From assembly GCF_010731535.1 (NCBI RefSeq), contig NZ_AP022581.1, forward strand, positions 3,233,952 through 3,297,951: a stretch of DNA of 64,000 bases, in the 5' to 3' direction. Made by a program: the position numbers and the translations under genes. Source of the stretch: Mycobacterium lacus. Lineage in GTDB: Bacteria; Actinomycetota; Actinomycetes; Mycobacteriales; Mycobacteriaceae. How positions within the stretch are numbered: the stretch's first letter is position 1; every line of letters starts with the position of its first letter. Positions 34,869 to 45,402 of the stretch are shown here, in pieces. The notes under the pieces were generated by a model. It did not search any database. It saw nothing but the letters and a program-made list of their open reading frames with translations, and had not been told where the DNA came from.

Positions 34869-35357
34869 TCAGTTCACGCCCTTGGCCCGGCGCCCAAGCT
34901 CGCGAACCACTTCGCGGTGGGCGTCGCGGCGGGCCATGTCCTGGCGTTTGTCGTACGCCCGCTTCCCGCGTGCCAGCGCGAGCTCGACCTTGACCTTGCC
35001 GTCGGAGAAATACAGGGACAACGGCACCAGGGCGAGGTTGCCGTCGCGGATCTTGCCGATCAGGGTGTCGATTTGCCGACGATGCAACAGCAGTTTGCGG
35101 TTTCGCCGCGGATCGTGGTTGGTCCAGCCGCCATGCTGGTACTCCGGAATGTGCATGTTGCGCAACCAGATTTCGCCGTCGTCGACGGTCGCGAACGCGT
35201 CGACCAACGATGCGTGCCCCTCCCGCAGGCTCTTCACCTCGGTGCCCAGCAAGGCCACACCGGCCTCGAACACCTCGACGATCGAATAGTTGTGTCGCGC
35301 TTTGCGATTGGTGGCGATGATCTGTCGGCCGCCGCCACGCCTGGATCCCGCGGCCAT
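34869..35357 (-). CDS. smpB: SsrA-binding protein SmpB
   Basis: The 162-residue OB-fold protein binds the tRNA-like end of tmRNA and delivers it to stalled ribosomes. Family marks are [51 protein letters not shown] and [13 protein letters not shown], and a basic C-terminal tail that enters the mRNA channel. ATG 35357 lies three bases after the ftsX stop, so it is in the ftsE-ftsX-smpB operon, upstream of the MDMPI gene and ssrA. Confidence 0.97.
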   Translation of the reverse strand: MAAGSRRGGGRQIIATNRKARHNYSIVEVFEAGVALLGTEVKSLREGHASLVDAFATVDDGEIWLRNMHIPEYQHGGWTNHDPRRNRKLLLHRRQIDTLIGKIRDGNLALVPLSLYFSDGKVKVELALARGKRAYDKRQDMARRDAHREVVRELGRRAKGVN

Positions 35358-35359
35358 GG

Positions 35360-36253
35360 CTAGCGCCGCACGTAGATGCGCAACGTTGCGTAGGCCGTCA
35401 CCGAAGCCATCGCCACGCCAAGCAGCAGCAGGATCGGGGAGATGTAGAGGATGTCGGCGTAGTCAACCCTTGCGATCAGATGAGCTTGGTAGAACTGATT
35501 TAACGCGTTGTCCAAGAACAGCGCCCGCACCAGGATCAGGCCGGCGATCGCGATGGCTACGCCGATGGTCGCGGCCACCGTTGCCTCCACCAGGAACGGC
35601 AGCTGGGTGTACCAACGACTGGCGCCAACCAGTCGCATGATGCCGACCTCCGTGCGCCGGGTAAAGGCCGCTACTTGAACCATGTTGGCAATCAACAGGA
35701 TTGCGCCGACGGCCTGGACCAAGGCGACGGCGAACGCGGCATTGCTCAGACCGTCCAACACGGCGAACAGCCGGTCGATCAGGTCCTTCTCGTTGAGGAT
35801 GCTGCGCACCCCCGGCTGTCCCTGCATCGCCGCGTCGAATTCCGTGTGCTGCTCGGGGTTACTGAGCTTGACGATGAACGACGCGGGGAACGAGTCCTTG
35901 CCGGCCACGTCCTTGAACTCCGGGAACTTGCGGATGGCGTCGGAGTAAGCGTCCTCGCGGTTGACGAATCGCACCGACTTGACGTCTTGGCGCCCTTCGA
36001 TCTTGTCCCGCAGCGCCTTGCACGGAGTGGTGGCGCACGCGGCGTCGTTGGCGGATATGTCGTCGGTGAGGAAGACCTGCGTCTCCACACGGTCGAGGTA
36101 GATCTCCCGGGAGTGGTCGGCCAGCCGGACCACCAGCAGGCCGCCGCCGAAGAGTCCGATGGAGATCGCCGTGGTCAGGATCATCGCGATCGTCATGGTG
36201 ACATTGCGACGGAGGCCGGTCAGGACCTCGTTGAGAAGGAAGCCGAAACGCAC
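35360..36253 (-). CDS. ftsX: Cell-division protein FtsX
   Basis: The 297-residue membrane subunit has a first helix at about residues 20-42, a large extracellular domain with two cysteines ([15 protein letters not shown]), and three more helices toward the C-terminus. With FtsE it activates the peptidoglycan hydrolase RipC at the division site. The start is GTG 36253, immediately after the ftsE stop, so translation is coupled. Length equals that of the M. tuberculosis protein as I recall. Confidence 0.96.
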   Translation of the reverse strand: MRFGFLLNEVLTGLRRNVTMTIAMILTTAISIGLFGGGLLVVRLADHSREIYLDRVETQVFLTDDISANDAACATTPCKALRDKIEGRQDVKSVRFVNREDAYSDAIRKFPEFKDVAGKDSFPASFIVKLSNPEQHTEFDAAMQGQPGVRSILNEKDLIDRLFAVLDGLSNAAFAVALVQAVGAILLIANMVQVAAFTRRTEVGIMRLVGASRWYTQLPFLVEATVAATIGVAIAIAGLILVRALFLDNALNQFYQAHLIARVDYADILYISPILLLLGVAMASVTAYATLRIYVRR

Positions 36254-36943
36254 CTAGCGATCCATCCCGTAGACGCCGCGCTGTTCGTCGCGAACCAGCC
36301 GACCCAACGACAGCTCGACGACCCGCTGCCGCATCGAGTCGACGATGTGGTGGTCGTGCGTTGCCATCAGCACCGTCGTCCCGGTGCGGTTGATCCGCTC
36401 CAACAAATCCATGATGTCCTTACTGGTGTCCGGGTCGAGGTTGCCGGTGGGCTCGTCGGCCAGCAGCACCAGCGGCCGGTTGACGAACGCGCGGGCGATC
36501 GCGACCCGCTGCTGCTCGCCGCCCGAGAGCTCGTCGGGCAGCCGGTTAGCTTTGCCGGACAGGCCGACCGTCTCGAGCACGTCGGGCACCACTCGGTTGA
36601 TCGTGTCGGAGCGTTTGCCGATGACCTCCAGCGCGAAGGCCACGTTCTCGAACACGGTCTTTTGCTGCAGCAATCGAAAATCCTGGAAAACGCAGCCGAT
36701 CACCTGGCGCAGCCGCGGGATGTGACGGCCGGGCAGATTGTTGACGTGAAATTTCGACACCCGGACATCACCCGTCGTGGGGTTTTCCGCGCCCAGCAGC
36801 AACCGCATGAACGTCGACTTACCCGAACCCGACGGGCCGATCAGAAAGACGAATTCACCCTTGTCGATTTTGACGTTGATGTCGTCCAACGCCGGACGCG
36901 CCGACGATTTGTACTGCTTGCTGACATGGTCCAGGGTGATCAT
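36254..36943 (-). CDS. ftsE: Cell-division ATP-binding protein FtsE
   Basis: The 229-residue ABC ATPase has Walker [10 protein letters not shown], the Q-loop VFQDFRLL, the signature [15 protein letters not shown], Walker [13 protein letters not shown] and the switch His in MATHDHHIV. It powers FtsX in division-site wall remodelling. ATG 36943 gives the conserved N-terminus [11 protein letters not shown]; a GTG three bases upstream is also open. Confidence 0.97.
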   Translation of the reverse strand: MITLDHVSKQYKSSARPALDDINVKIDKGEFVFLIGPSGSGKSTFMRLLLGAENPTTGDVRVSKFHVNNLPGRHIPRLRQVIGCVFQDFRLLQQKTVFENVAFALEVIGKRSDTINRVVPDVLETVGLSGKANRLPDELSGGEQQRVAIARAFVNRPLVLLADEPTGNLDPDTSKDIMDLLERINRTGTTVLMATHDHHIVDSMRQRVVELSLGRLVRDEQRGVYGMDR

Positions 36944-36987
36944 CACGGCACGTCAGTGTAGCCGTGAATTTCGCTGGCACGCGAAGA

Positions 36988-37443
36988 TCAACCCGCGGGT
37001 GGCGCCGAGGCGGGTGCCGGACCCGGCCCGGGCTGCGGTAGCTGGGCGGGTGATGTGGTTGGGCTCGTTGTCGCCGGGCAGAACGGCGGCGGCAGCAGGC
37101 ATGGCGGCGGACCAGTCGTGGTCGTGGTCGTCGGGCTCGGTGCCGTGGTCTCGGTGGTGGTCGGTGTTCTTGGCGCCTTGACGGTAGGTTGTGGCTGGTT
37201 CACTCTGGTGCGCGGCACCCAGGTGTAGTTGGGGTCGGGAACGAAACCCGGCGGCACCACCTGGGCGGGCGGCGGCTTAGCCGGCGGTTGCGGGCGGTAG
37301 GTGTCGTACACCCACCACACCGCCAGGAACGCGACGACCAGCGCCAGGGTTGACGTGCGGACTCGCCCCCCGAACAGGTGGCTCGGCCAGCGCCGCGCCC
37401 TGCCGTCGGCGCGCTTATCCAGGACGTTCAGTGAGAACTTCAT
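36988..37443 (-). CDS. Proline/threonine-rich single-pass membrane protein
   Basis: The 151-residue protein has a basic cytoplasmic start, one membrane helix (TSTLALVVAFLAVWWVYDTY, residues about 30-49) and a low-complexity extracellular tail rich in Pro and Thr with two Cys (PPCLLPPPFCP). It corresponds by position to M. tuberculosis Rv3103c. The ATG at 37443 overlaps the mscS-like stop (ATGA). It sits between the mscS-like gene and ftsE, so may act in the envelope, but has no known function. Confidence 0.8.
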   Translation of the reverse strand: MKFSLNVLDKRADGRARRWPSHLFGGRVRTSTLALVVAFLAVWWVYDTYRPQPPAKPPPAQVVPPGFVPDPNYTWVPRTRVNQPQPTVKAPRTPTTTETTAPSPTTTTTTGPPPCLLPPPFCPATTSPTTSPAQLPQPGPGPAPASAPPAG

Positions 37444-38414
37444 CGCTGCTGCACCGGACCCGGGGGTTCGCCTGCACCTTCGTCGACAGCACCCACCGTC
37501 GCGTCGGCCGCGGTCATGATTCCGGCGCGCGCGAGCGCCCGGATGACGAGCACACGCAGTTGCCGGCCCGCCTCGAACTGCTTGCCGGGCAGGGTGCGGG
37601 CCACCAACCGCAGGGTGACGGTGTCGATTTCAATGCGTTCCACGCCCATCACGGTGGGTGCGTCCAGCAGCAGCTCGCCCAGCGCCACGTCGTCGCGCGC
37701 GTGCTCACACTCCTGATGCAAGACCTCGTTGACCCGGTTGAGGTCGGCGCTGGTCGAGACCGGGATGTCGACGACCGCGCGGGCCCAGTCCTTGGAAAGG
37801 TTGACCGACTTGACGATCTGGCCGTTGGGAATGGTGAACACCTCGCCCTCGCTGGACCGTAGCCTGGTCACCCGCAGCGTGACGTCCTCGACCGTGCCAC
37901 GCGCCTCGGCGCCGATCCCCGCGACCGTTAACGAGACCAGGTCGCCGAACCCGTACTGCTTCTCGATGATGATGAAAAAGCCGCCGAGCAGGTCCTGGAC
38001 CACGCGCTGAGCCCCGAAGCCCACGGCGGCGCCCAGCACCGCGGCCGGCGCGACCAGCGAACCGACTGACAAACTCATGATGTCCGTGATCTGAACGGCA
38101 ACGACGACGCAGATGATCGCGATCGACACCCAGGAGATCACCGACGCCACGGCCTGACGGTGTTTGGTTGCCTCCGAGCGCACCAACGCGTCGCTTTCGG
38201 CAAAGCCGATGTCGAGCTGCCGGGTCACGCGTTGCGCCACCCAGGTGACGAAGCGGGCCGCCAGCACCGCCGCGATCAGCAGCATGACGATCCGCAGACC
38301 CCGAGTGATGATCCACTCACCGATTTCGCCTCGCCAGAAGTCATGCCAGCGCTGCGCCCAGGAGGCCCCCAAAAAGACCCCAGCCGTGGTGAGAACGGTG
38401 GAACTAGTCGTCAT
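37440..38414 (-). CDS. MscS-family mechanosensitive channel
   Basis: The 324-residue membrane protein has three or four helices; the pore-lining helix and following beta domain are visible as [37 protein letters not shown] and [19 protein letters not shown], then the [15 protein letters not shown] turn. Such channels open under membrane tension to release solutes. It starts inside the end of prfB (ATG 38414 against a prfB stop at 38404) and its stop overlaps the next gene, placing it in a tight operon. Confidence 0.9.
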   Translation of the reverse strand: MTTSSTVLTTAGVFLGASWAQRWHDFWRGEIGEWIITRGLRIVMLLIAAVLAARFVTWVAQRVTRQLDIGFAESDALVRSEATKHRQAVASVISWVSIAIICVVVAVQITDIMSLSVGSLVAPAAVLGAAVGFGAQRVVQDLLGGFFIIIEKQYGFGDLVSLTVAGIGAEARGTVEDVTLRVTRLRSSEGEVFTIPNGQIVKSVNLSKDWARAVVDIPVSTSADLNRVNEVLHQECEHARDDVALGELLLDAPTVMGVERIEIDTVTLRLVARTLPGKQFEAGRQLRVLVIRALARAGIMTAADATVGAVDEGAGEPPGPVQQR

Positions 38415-39519
38415 CTTTTCGGTTGCGCCAGCGGATACCCGCTTCCAGGAATCCGTCGATGTCCCCGTCCAGCACGGCCGCCGGATTACCCACCTCGTGC
38501 TCGGTGCGCAGGTCCTTGACCATCTGATAGGGGTGCAGCACGTAAGACCGCATCTGGTTGCCCCAGGAGCTGCCGCCCTCCCCTTTCAATGCGTCCAGCT
38601 CAGCACGCTCTTCTAAACGCTTACGCTCCAACAACTTTGCCTGAAGAACCCGCATCGCGGCGACCTTGTTCTGCAGCTGCGACTTCTCGTTCTGGCAGGT
38701 GACCACGATGCCGGTCGGGATGTGGGTGAGCCGCACCGCGGAGTCGGTGGTGTTGACCGACTGGCCGCCGGGCCCGCTGGAACGGTAGACGTCGACGCGC
38801 ACGTCACCTTCCGGGATGTCGATGTGATCGGTGGTCTCGACCACCGGGAGCACCTCGACCTCAGCAAACGACGTCTGTCGCCGGCTCTGGTTGTCGAACG
38901 GGCTGATCCGCACCAGCCGGTGGGTGCCCTGTTCGACCGACAGCGTGCCGTAGGCGAACGGCGCGTGCACGGCGAACGTCGTGCTCTTGATCCCGGCTTC
39001 TTCGGCGTAGGAGGTGTCAAACACCTCGACCGGGTACTTGTGCTGCTCGGCCCACCGGATATACATCCGCATCAGCATTTCGGCCCAGTCGGCCGCGTCC
39101 ACCCCGCCCGCGCCGGATCGGATGGTGACCAACGCCTCGCGCTCGTCGTACTCGCCCGACAGCAGAGTGCGTACCTCGGTGGCCTCGATGTCGGCGCGCA
39201 GCGCCTTGAGCTCGGCGTCGGCCTCGGCCAGCGCGTCGGCGGCGGCCGAGCCTTCTTCCTCGGCGGCGAGCTCGTAGAGCACCGGCAGGTCGTCGAGGCG
39301 GCGCCGCAGCTCCTGGATCCGCCGCAGCTCCCCCTGCGTGTGGGACAACTCGCTCGTCACCCGCTGCGCGCGGGCCTGGTCCTCCCACAGTTTCGGGTCG
39401 GCCGCCTCGTGCTCGAGCTTCTCGATGCGGCTCTTGAGACCGTCAACGTCGAGCACCCGCTCCACCGTGGTCAGGGTGGAGTCGAGGGCGGCGATGTCGG
39501 CTTGACGGTCGGGTTCCAC
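38404..39519 (-). CDS. prfB: Peptide chain release factor 2
   Basis: The 371-residue factor recognises UGA and UAA stop codons. The RF2 recognition tripeptide S-P-F is in [14 protein letters not shown] and the catalytic GGQ in [18 protein letters not shown]. The N-terminal coiled coil spans about residues 10-110. There is no in-frame UGA near the start, so this gene lacks the autoregulatory +1 frameshift of E. coli prfB. The start is GTG 39519. It is divergent from fprA. Confidence 0.97.
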   Translation of the reverse strand: MEPDRQADIAALDSTLTTVERVLDVDGLKSRIEKLEHEAADPKLWEDQARAQRVTSELSHTQGELRRIQELRRRLDDLPVLYELAAEEEGSAAADALAEADAELKALRADIEATEVRTLLSGEYDEREALVTIRSGAGGVDAADWAEMLMRMYIRWAEQHKYPVEVFDTSYAEEAGIKSTTFAVHAPFAYGTLSVEQGTHRLVRISPFDNQSRRQTSFAEVEVLPVVETTDHIDIPEGDVRVDVYRSSGPGGQSVNTTDSAVRLTHIPTGIVVTCQNEKSQLQNKVAAMRVLQAKLLERKRLEERAELDALKGEGGSSWGNQMRSYVLHPYQMVKDLRTEHEVGNPAAVLDGDIDGFLEAGIRWRNRKDDD

Positions 39520-39672
39520 ACCCGTCCACGTTACCGGCGAGGCCGCCCGGGTCGAACGCTCAGGTCACGACGGCGCCGCAGCGTCTAGCATCGAGTGACG
39601 ATCGTGTGCACCGCGCGACTGCGACGCTCAGCCCCTCTGCGGCGCAGCCGGGTACGAAACAGAAGGCTCAAT

Positions 39673-41034
39673 ATGCGTCCATACCATGTTGCCATCGTCG
39701 GCTCGGGACCGTCGGGCTTCTTCGCCGCGGCATCTTTGCTGAAGACCGCCGACACGTCCGACGAGATCGACGTCGCCGTCGACATGCTGGAGATGCTGCC
39801 GACGCCGTGGGGGCTGGTGCGCTCCGGCGTCGCGCCCGACCATCCCAAGATCAAGTCGATCAGCAAACAATTCGAAAAGACCGCCGAAGACCCCCGCTTC
39901 CGCTTTTTCGGCAATGTCATCGTGGGCGAACACGTCGGGGCCGCCGAACTCGCCGAGCACTATGATGCGGTCATCTATGCCGTCGGCGCGCAGTCCGATC
40001 GCGCGCTGAACATTCCCGGTGAGGAGCTGCCGGGCAGCATCGCCGCGGTCGATTTCGTCGGCTGGTACAACGCGCATCCGCACTTCGAGCAGATGTCACC
40101 CGACCTGTCGGGCCGTCGCGCCGTCGTCGTCGGCAACGGCAACGTCGCACTCGATGTCGCACGCATTCTGGTCACCGACCCGGACGTGCTGGCGGTCACC
40201 GACATCGCCGATCACGCGTTGGAATCGCTGCGCCCACGCGGGGTGGAGGAAGTAGTGATCATCGGAAGGCGCGGGCCGCTGCAGACCGCGTTCACCACGC
40301 TGGAGTTGCGCGAGCTGGCCGATCTCGAGGGCGTCGACGTGGTGATCGACCCGGCAGAGCTGGAAGGCATTACCGACGAGGACGCGGCCGCGGTGGGCAA
40401 GGTCTGCAAGCAGAACATCAAGGTGCTGCGCGACTATGCGGGCCGCGAACCCCGCCCGGGACACCGTCGCCTGGTGTTCCGGTTCCTGACCTCGCCGATA
40501 GAGATCAGGGGCAACGGCCGCGTGGAGAAGATCGTGCTCGGCCGCAATGAACTGGTCACCGACGACAACGGCCGGGTGGCGGCCAAGGACACCGGCGAGC
40601 GCGAGGAGCTCCCGGCCCAGCTGGTCGTGCGGTCGGTCGGTTATCGCGGTGTGCCCACTCCCGGGCTGCCGTTCGACGAGAAGACCGGAACCATCCCCAA
40701 CACCGACGGCCGCGTGGACGGCAGCCGCAACGAATACGTCGTCGGGTGGATCAAGCGCGGGCCGACGGGTGTGATCGGCACCAATAAGAAGGACTCCCAA
40801 GACACCGTCGACACCTTGCTGGCGGATCTGGCCAGCTCTGGCGATGTCGCGGATTTTCCCCAGGACCACGCCGACAAGCTGGCCGACTGGCTGGCCTCGC
40901 GCCAGCCGAAGCTGATCACGTCGGCGCACTGGCAAAACATCGACAAGTTTGAGCGGGCGGCGGGCGAACCGCACGGGCGTCCCCGCGTCAAGCTGTCGAA
41001 CCTGGCCGAGCTGCTGCGCGTCGGGCACGGCTGA
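39673..41034 (+). CDS. fprA: NADPH-ferredoxin reductase FprA
   Basis: The 453-residue adrenodoxin-reductase-type flavoprotein has an FAD-binding HVAIVGSGPSGFFAAASLL at the N-terminus, the NADPH-binding VVVGNGNVALDVARIL and IIGRRGPLQTAFT, and a C-terminal GWIKRGPTGVIGTNKKD. It passes electrons from NADPH to ferredoxins that feed cytochromes P450. The start is ATG 39673 (MRPYHVAIVG); the longer upstream frame lacks conservation. Shares a promoter region of about 150 bp with prfB. Confidence 0.95.
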   Translation: MRPYHVAIVGSGPSGFFAAASLLKTADTSDEIDVAVDMLEMLPTPWGLVRSGVAPDHPKIKSISKQFEKTAEDPRFRFFGNVIVGEHVGAAELAEHYDAVIYAVGAQSDRALNIPGEELPGSIAAVDFVGWYNAHPHFEQMSPDLSGRRAVVVGNGNVALDVARILVTDPDVLAVTDIADHALESLRPRGVEEVVIIGRRGPLQTAFTTLELRELADLEGVDVVIDPAELEGITDEDAAAVGKVCKQNIKVLRDYAGREPRPGHRRLVFRFLTSPIEIRGNGRVEKIVLGRNELVTDDNGRVAAKDTGEREELPAQLVVRSVGYRGVPTPGLPFDEKTGTIPNTDGRVDGSRNEYVVGWIKRGPTGVIGTNKKDSQDTVDTLLADLASSGDVADFPQDHADKLADWLASRQPKLITSAHWQNIDKFERAAGEPHGRPRVKLSNLAELLRVGHG

Positions 41035-41094
41035 TCAGCTATCCCCGTGGCGGTCGCGAGCGCGGCGGAGCCGAGCGAAGCGGGCCGCCACCAG

Positions 41095-42681
41095 CTATCC
41101 CAGCAGCACCCCGGGGTTGAGGATCCCGGCCGGGTCCAGCGCGGACTTCGTCGCCCGCAGGGCCGTCGCGAAGGGGTCCGGGCGCTGTCGGTCATACCAC
41201 GGGCGGTGGTCGCGACCGACCGCGTGGTGGTGGGTGATGGTGCCGCCGGTTGTGCTGATCGCCTCGGACACGGCGGCCTTGATCTCGTCCCATTGCGCGT
41301 CCAGCGATCCCCAGCGCCCGCCCCCATAGATGCCGTAGTACGGCGCCGGGCCATCGGGGTAGACGTGGGTGAATCGGCAGGTGACCACGCCGGCGCCGCA
41401 GACTCGCTCGATCGCCGTGCGGGCGGCCTGCATCACCGCGGCATGCAGGGTGTGGAATCGGTCCCAGGTGCAGGCGGTCTCGAACGTCTCGGCGATGACG
41501 GCCCGGCGCGCGAGGGCATCCCGTTGGTAGGGCATGCGCAGGAACGCCTTACGCCAGTTTGCGGACGCGTCTTTGGTGTCTTGCGTTGTGTCGCTTGCGG
41601 TTTCGAGGCCTCGCTGTGAGGTGACAGTGCCGCCGTGTTCGGCGGTGATCTCCAGCGCGCGGCCCAGCCAAGGGTCTATGGGGTGGTCGGCCGATTCGAA
41701 TGCCAGCACCAGCAACCCACCCCCGACCGGCGTACCGGTGTGCAGGAATGCCTCGGCCGGGTCCAGCAGCCGGCAGTTCGCCGGATAGAGCCCGGCCTGC
41801 GCGATCGCCCGGGTCGCGTCAACCGCGGCGGGCCAACCGTCGAACGCCACCGACGCCGTGACCTGCCACCGGGGACGGTCGTGCAACCGCATCCACGCCT
41901 CGGTGATGATGCCCAGCGTGCCCTCGGAGCCGAGGAACAGCCGGTCCGGGGAGGGCCCGGCGCCGGATCCGGGCACCCGCCGAGACTCGCTCACTCCAGC
42001 CGGGGTGACGACCCGCAGGGCTTCGGTCAGGTCGTCGATGTGGGTGTAGAGCGTGGCGAAGTGCCCGCCGGCGCGGGTGGCCAGCCAGCCGCCGAGGCTG
42101 GAAAACCCGAAGGACTGCGGGAAGTGCCGCAGCGTCAGATGGTGCGGGCGCAGCTGGTCTTCGATCGCCGGGCCCAGCGCGCCCGCCTGGATCCGCGCGG
42201 CCCGGCTGACCCTATCGACCTCGAGGACGGCATTCATGGCCGTGACGTCTACGGTGACCGCTGCCGCGTCGAAGCGCGGCTCGACGCCCCCAACCACCGA
42301 GCTGCCGCCGCCGTACGGGATGACCGAGATGCCCTCGCGCGCACACCAATCCAGCACATCGACGACGTCCTGTTCGCGTTGCGGTCGGGCGATGACGTCG
42401 GGGACATGGTCGAGGTTTCCCTGCAGGTTGCGCGCGACGTCGCGAAACGCCTTGCCGCGCGCGTGTCCGGCCCGATCGACAGGGTCGGTCGAGCAGATCG
42501 CGGTCAGCGACACCGGCGGTGCGATCCGCGGCGTTGCCAACCCGAGTTCGTTCGGGTCGGGCGGCTCGTGATCCGTCAGGTCGTGCCCGGGCAACAGCTC
42601 CGCTACCCGTGACACCAGAGCATGTGTCTCCCGCTCCGACAGAGCTTGCTCGACGGTGCCCCAACCCCACCACGAACGCAT
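41095..42681 (-). CDS. agpS: FAD-linked oxidase, alkyldihydroxyacetonephosphate synthase-like
   Basis: The 528-residue VAO-family flavoprotein has the FAD-binding VIPYGGGSSVVGGVEP, FSSLGGWLATRAGGHFATLY and FLGSEGTLGIITEAW, and the C-terminal HHHAVGRDHRPWY, with the catalytic His-Tyr region of ADHAP synthases. It could form ether-lipid precursors, although ether lipids are not well established in mycobacteria, so the assignment of substrate is tentative. The start is ATG 42681 (MRSWWGWGTVEQALSE). Convergent with fprA, with 60 bp between stops. Confidence 0.9.
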   Translation of the reverse strand: MRSWWGWGTVEQALSERETHALVSRVAELLPGHDLTDHEPPDPNELGLATPRIAPPVSLTAICSTDPVDRAGHARGKAFRDVARNLQGNLDHVPDVIARPQREQDVVDVLDWCAREGISVIPYGGGSSVVGGVEPRFDAAAVTVDVTAMNAVLEVDRVSRAARIQAGALGPAIEDQLRPHHLTLRHFPQSFGFSSLGGWLATRAGGHFATLYTHIDDLTEALRVVTPAGVSESRRVPGSGAGPSPDRLFLGSEGTLGIITEAWMRLHDRPRWQVTASVAFDGWPAAVDATRAIAQAGLYPANCRLLDPAEAFLHTGTPVGGGLLVLAFESADHPIDPWLGRALEITAEHGGTVTSQRGLETASDTTQDTKDASANWRKAFLRMPYQRDALARRAVIAETFETACTWDRFHTLHAAVMQAARTAIERVCGAGVVTCRFTHVYPDGPAPYYGIYGGGRWGSLDAQWDEIKAAVSEAISTTGGTITHHHAVGRDHRPWYDRQRPDPFATALRATKSALDPAGILNPGVLLG

Positions 42682-42691
42682 GCTGCCGAGG

Positions 42692-42895
42692 TCAGCGTTT
42701 GAGGACGATGAGGGCTCCGCCGCCGAGCAGCAGCACGAGGGCCGTAAAGATAGCCCAGCCGGCGCCGGCGAGCCACCAAATGACACCTAATACCACGAGC
42801 GCCGGCGACAGCGCGAAGAGCACCAATACCGGGTGCTGCCTGATCACCGCGAGCGCGCTCTTCGCCCGGATCCGATCGATTTCCTTGCCTGGCAT
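42692..42895 (-). CDS. Small two-helix membrane protein
   Basis: The 67-residue product (MPGKEIDRIRAKSALAVIRQ start) has two hydrophobic helices (VLVLFALSPALVVLGVIWWL and WAIFTALVLLLGGGALIVL) after a basic amphipathic segment. It lies 10 bases upstream of agpS on the same strand, so probably shares its transcript. An ATG 36 bases further upstream would extend into the 13E12 pseudogene and is less likely. Function unknown. Confidence 0.65.
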   Translation of the reverse strand: MPGKEIDRIRAKSALAVIRQHPVLVLFALSPALVVLGVIWWLAGAGWAIFTALVLLLGGGALIVLKR

Positions 42896-42899
42896 GCCA

Positions 42900-44269
42900 T
42901 CAGGATGCCAGACAATCCCCTTCGTCTTCATCGCCGTCGCGCAGAAGTTTTTCGGGGTGGTGGTAGCTGTTGGTCCTCGGCTGGCCGTGGTCGAGGTGCG
43001 GCGGTGGGATCCATTCGGTGGTGCCGTCTTTGCGTTTTCGGGTGGTCCAGCCTTGTTCGGCCAGTGGGTGATGCCCGCCGCAGGCGAAGGTCAGGTCGTT
43101 GACGTCGGTGGTATGGCAGTGGGCGTAGGGGGTGCAGTGGTGCACCTCGCAGTAGCCCGACACGTCGCATCCCGGCGCGGTGCACCCGCGGTCCTTGGCG
43201 TACAACACAATTCGTTGCCCAGGAGGCCAGGCGTGTGGTGTGATACAGCGCCAGGGCGTTGCCCTGGTCGAAGATCGCCAAATAGTGGTGGGCGTGGCGG
43301 GCCAGGCGGATCACATCGGACATGGGCAGCATGCCGCCGGCGCCGGTGCGCCCTGCCGGCGGCGGCCTCGAGGTCGTTGAGCGTGGTGGTCACGATGATG
43401 CTGGCCGGCAACCCGTTGTGCTGGCCCAGCTTTCCGGAGGCCAGCAGCGCGCGCAGCGCGGCGTTGAGACCATCGTGGTTGCGCTGCGCGGTGCTGCGGG
43501 TGTCGTGCCGCACGGCCTGTTCCGACGGCGCGCCGTCGATGACCGGAGTCTCATCGGTGGGGTTGCACATGCCCGGGGCGGCCAGCCTGGCCAGCACCGC
43601 CTCCACGGTGGCCCGCGCCTCGGGCGTCAGATAGCCACTGATCCGTGACATCCCGTCGACATCGTGCTTGCCCACCACCAGCGCGCGCCGGCGCGCCCGA
43701 TCCTCCTCGGAGAAGTCGCCGTCGGGGTTAAGGCAGTCCATCAACCGCGCGGCCAGCCTGGCCACCTGGTCGGGGCGAAACTGGGTGGCCAACCGGGCCA
43801 GATGGGCCTCGGCCTGGTCTTGGGTCTCCACATCAACACCGACCGGCAGGCGGCGAACGACATCGCGGATCACCCGAACATGCCCGTCACCGATCCGGCC
43901 CGCCCGCTGCGCCGCCGCGGTCGCGGTCAGCCGCGGCGCCAACGGCTGACCGGTCAACGCCCGCCGCTCGCCCAGATCGGCAGCCTCGGCCACCCGCCGG
44001 CTGGCCTCACCCCGGGTGACACCCAACCGGCTGGCCAACACCGACCCCAGCTTGCCGCCCAACTCCTCCTCGCCGGCCCGCTCGGCGAGCTGATTGATCA
44101 ACCCATGCCGAGCCACCGGCAGCCGACGCGCCTCGTCTTCGAGTTTCTCCAGAAACCCCAACCGCTCCGGGGTGGTCAACACATCAAAGGACAGCTCCAG
44201 CACCCGAGACACCGCGGTGTGCAGGACCTCAAAGGCCTCCACAATCTGTTCCCGCGTGCTCGAACCCAT
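42900..44269 (-). pseudogene. 13E12/DUF222-HNH endonuclease family gene with two frameshifts
   Basis: From ATG 44269 ([20 protein letters not shown]) the DUF222 domain reads through to about 43340. The frame then shifts to one encoding [20 protein letters not shown], and shifts again near 43205 to the HNH part ([37 protein letters not shown]). All conserved HNH residues survive, so decay is recent. Mycobacterial genomes carry several copies of this family. It occupies the place where M. tuberculosis has the moaA1-type island, as I recall. Confidence 0.8.
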
Positions 44270-44385
44270 ACCCCGAATACTATGAAGAGCCACCGACAAA
44301 AAGCCGAGCCCTGAAACCGGTGAAACAAAAGTGACACAAGGGGTTTCGGTCGGCATCGTGGACGTGACAACGCAGTGAAATGCGC

Positions 44386-44401
44386 GAGGACCAACGGCCC
44401 T
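44386..44401. promoter_or_regulatory. Candidate DosR box upstream of nitroreductase-like gene
   Basis: GAGGACCAACGGCCCT matches the DosR half-site pattern (GGGAC-type, then GGCCC/GTCCC) with the usual spacing. It lies 35 bases before the ATG at 44437. Related genes in M. tuberculosis (Rv3127, Rv3131) belong to the DosR regulon. Confidence 0.5.
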
Positions 44402-44436
44402 ACTGACCCAAGCTGTTTCGCAATAGCCTCGATGTC

Positions 44437-45402
44437 ATGGACATGGAGGTTCTCAAGAAGGCGGTCTTCCTGGCCTGCCGGGCTCCGTCCGTACACAACA
44501 GCCAGCCCTGGCATTGGGTGGCAGAAAAAGGCGCTGTTCACCTGTTCGTCGATCGTCACCGCACGGTGCCGGTCACGGACCGTTCGGGCCGCGAGGCCCT
44601 TGTCAGCTGTGGTGCGGTGCTTGATCATTTCCGTGTCGCCGTGACGGCCGCGGGTTGGCAGCCGAAAATCGCCCGCTTCCCCAACTCGAATCACCCTGAC
44701 CATCTGGCCACCGTCGAATTCCGCCTGCTCGATCGCGTCACTGCGGCCGATCGAAACCGCGCGCAGGCAATTCTGCAACGCCGAACGGATCGGCTTCCGT
44801 TCCAACGACCCACGTACTGGCAACTGTTCGAACCCGTCCTGCGCGACACGACCGAAGACAGCGTCGCGATGCTTGACATCCTCTCCGACGATGCACGACC
44901 GCTGCTGGTCGAGGCGTCGCGGCTTAGCGAAGCGATTCGGCGTGACGATGTGACCTATCAGGCTGAACTCCAATGGTGGACTTCGTCGTTCGCCCTGGCG
45001 CAAGGTATGCCGCCGAGCGCCCTGGCATCGGATACCGAACGCCAGCGCGTCGACGTGGGTCGGGATTTCCCGGTTAGGAGCCATACGGATCGGCGTGCCG
45101 ACATCAGGGAGGATTGGTCGCAAATCCTCGTGCTGTCGACCCCAGAGGACACCCGGGCCGACGTATTGCGTTGTGGCGAAGCGTTGTCCAGCGCCTTGCT
45201 GGAGTGCACCATGGCCGGCATGGCGACCTGCACGTTGACCCATCTGATCGAATCGAGCGAGAGTCGCGACATCGTGCGTAATCTCATCGGCCGGCGCGGC
45301 GAACCGCAAGTTTTGATTCGCGTCGGCATAACGCCTCCAATGGAGGAACTGCCGGCACCGACTCCGCGACGGCCGCTGCGCAGTGTCCTAGAGATTCGCT
45401 AG
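44437..45402 (+). CDS. Nitroreductase-fold protein, DosR-regulon type (Rv3127-like)
   Basis: The 321-residue protein belongs to the Acg/nitroreductase-like group. Marks are ACRAPSVHNSQPWHW at the N-terminus (FMN-binding region), VTDRSGREALVSCGAVLDH, RRTDRLPFQ and a C-terminal RRGEPQVLIRVGITPP. Members can bind flavin but, at least for Acg, may sequester it and not catalyse reduction. The start is ATG 44437; ATG 44443 is possible. A DosR-box-like site upstream predicts hypoxia induction. The next 288 bp before tgs1 show no gene. Confidence 0.87.
   Translation: MDMEVLKKAVFLACRAPSVHNSQPWHWVAEKGAVHLFVDRHRTVPVTDRSGREALVSCGAVLDHFRVAVTAAGWQPKIARFPNSNHPDHLATVEFRLLDRVTAADRNRAQAILQRRTDRLPFQRPTYWQLFEPVLRDTTEDSVAMLDILSDDARPLLVEASRLSEAIRRDDVTYQAELQWWTSSFALAQGMPPSALASDTERQRVDVGRDFPVRSHTDRRADIREDWSQILVLSTPEDTRADVLRCGEALSSALLECTMAGMATCTLTHLIESSESRDIVRNLIGRRGEPQVLIRVGITPPMEELPAPTPRRPLRSVLEIR

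Noticed and set aside
35675..36961. A 428-residue plus-strand open frame opposite ftsE-ftsX
   Set aside because: It mirrors two conserved cell-division genes and has no domain of its own.
39300..39519. Programmed +1 frameshift in prfB
   Set aside because: The reading frame is continuous from the GTG start and has no early in-frame UGA.
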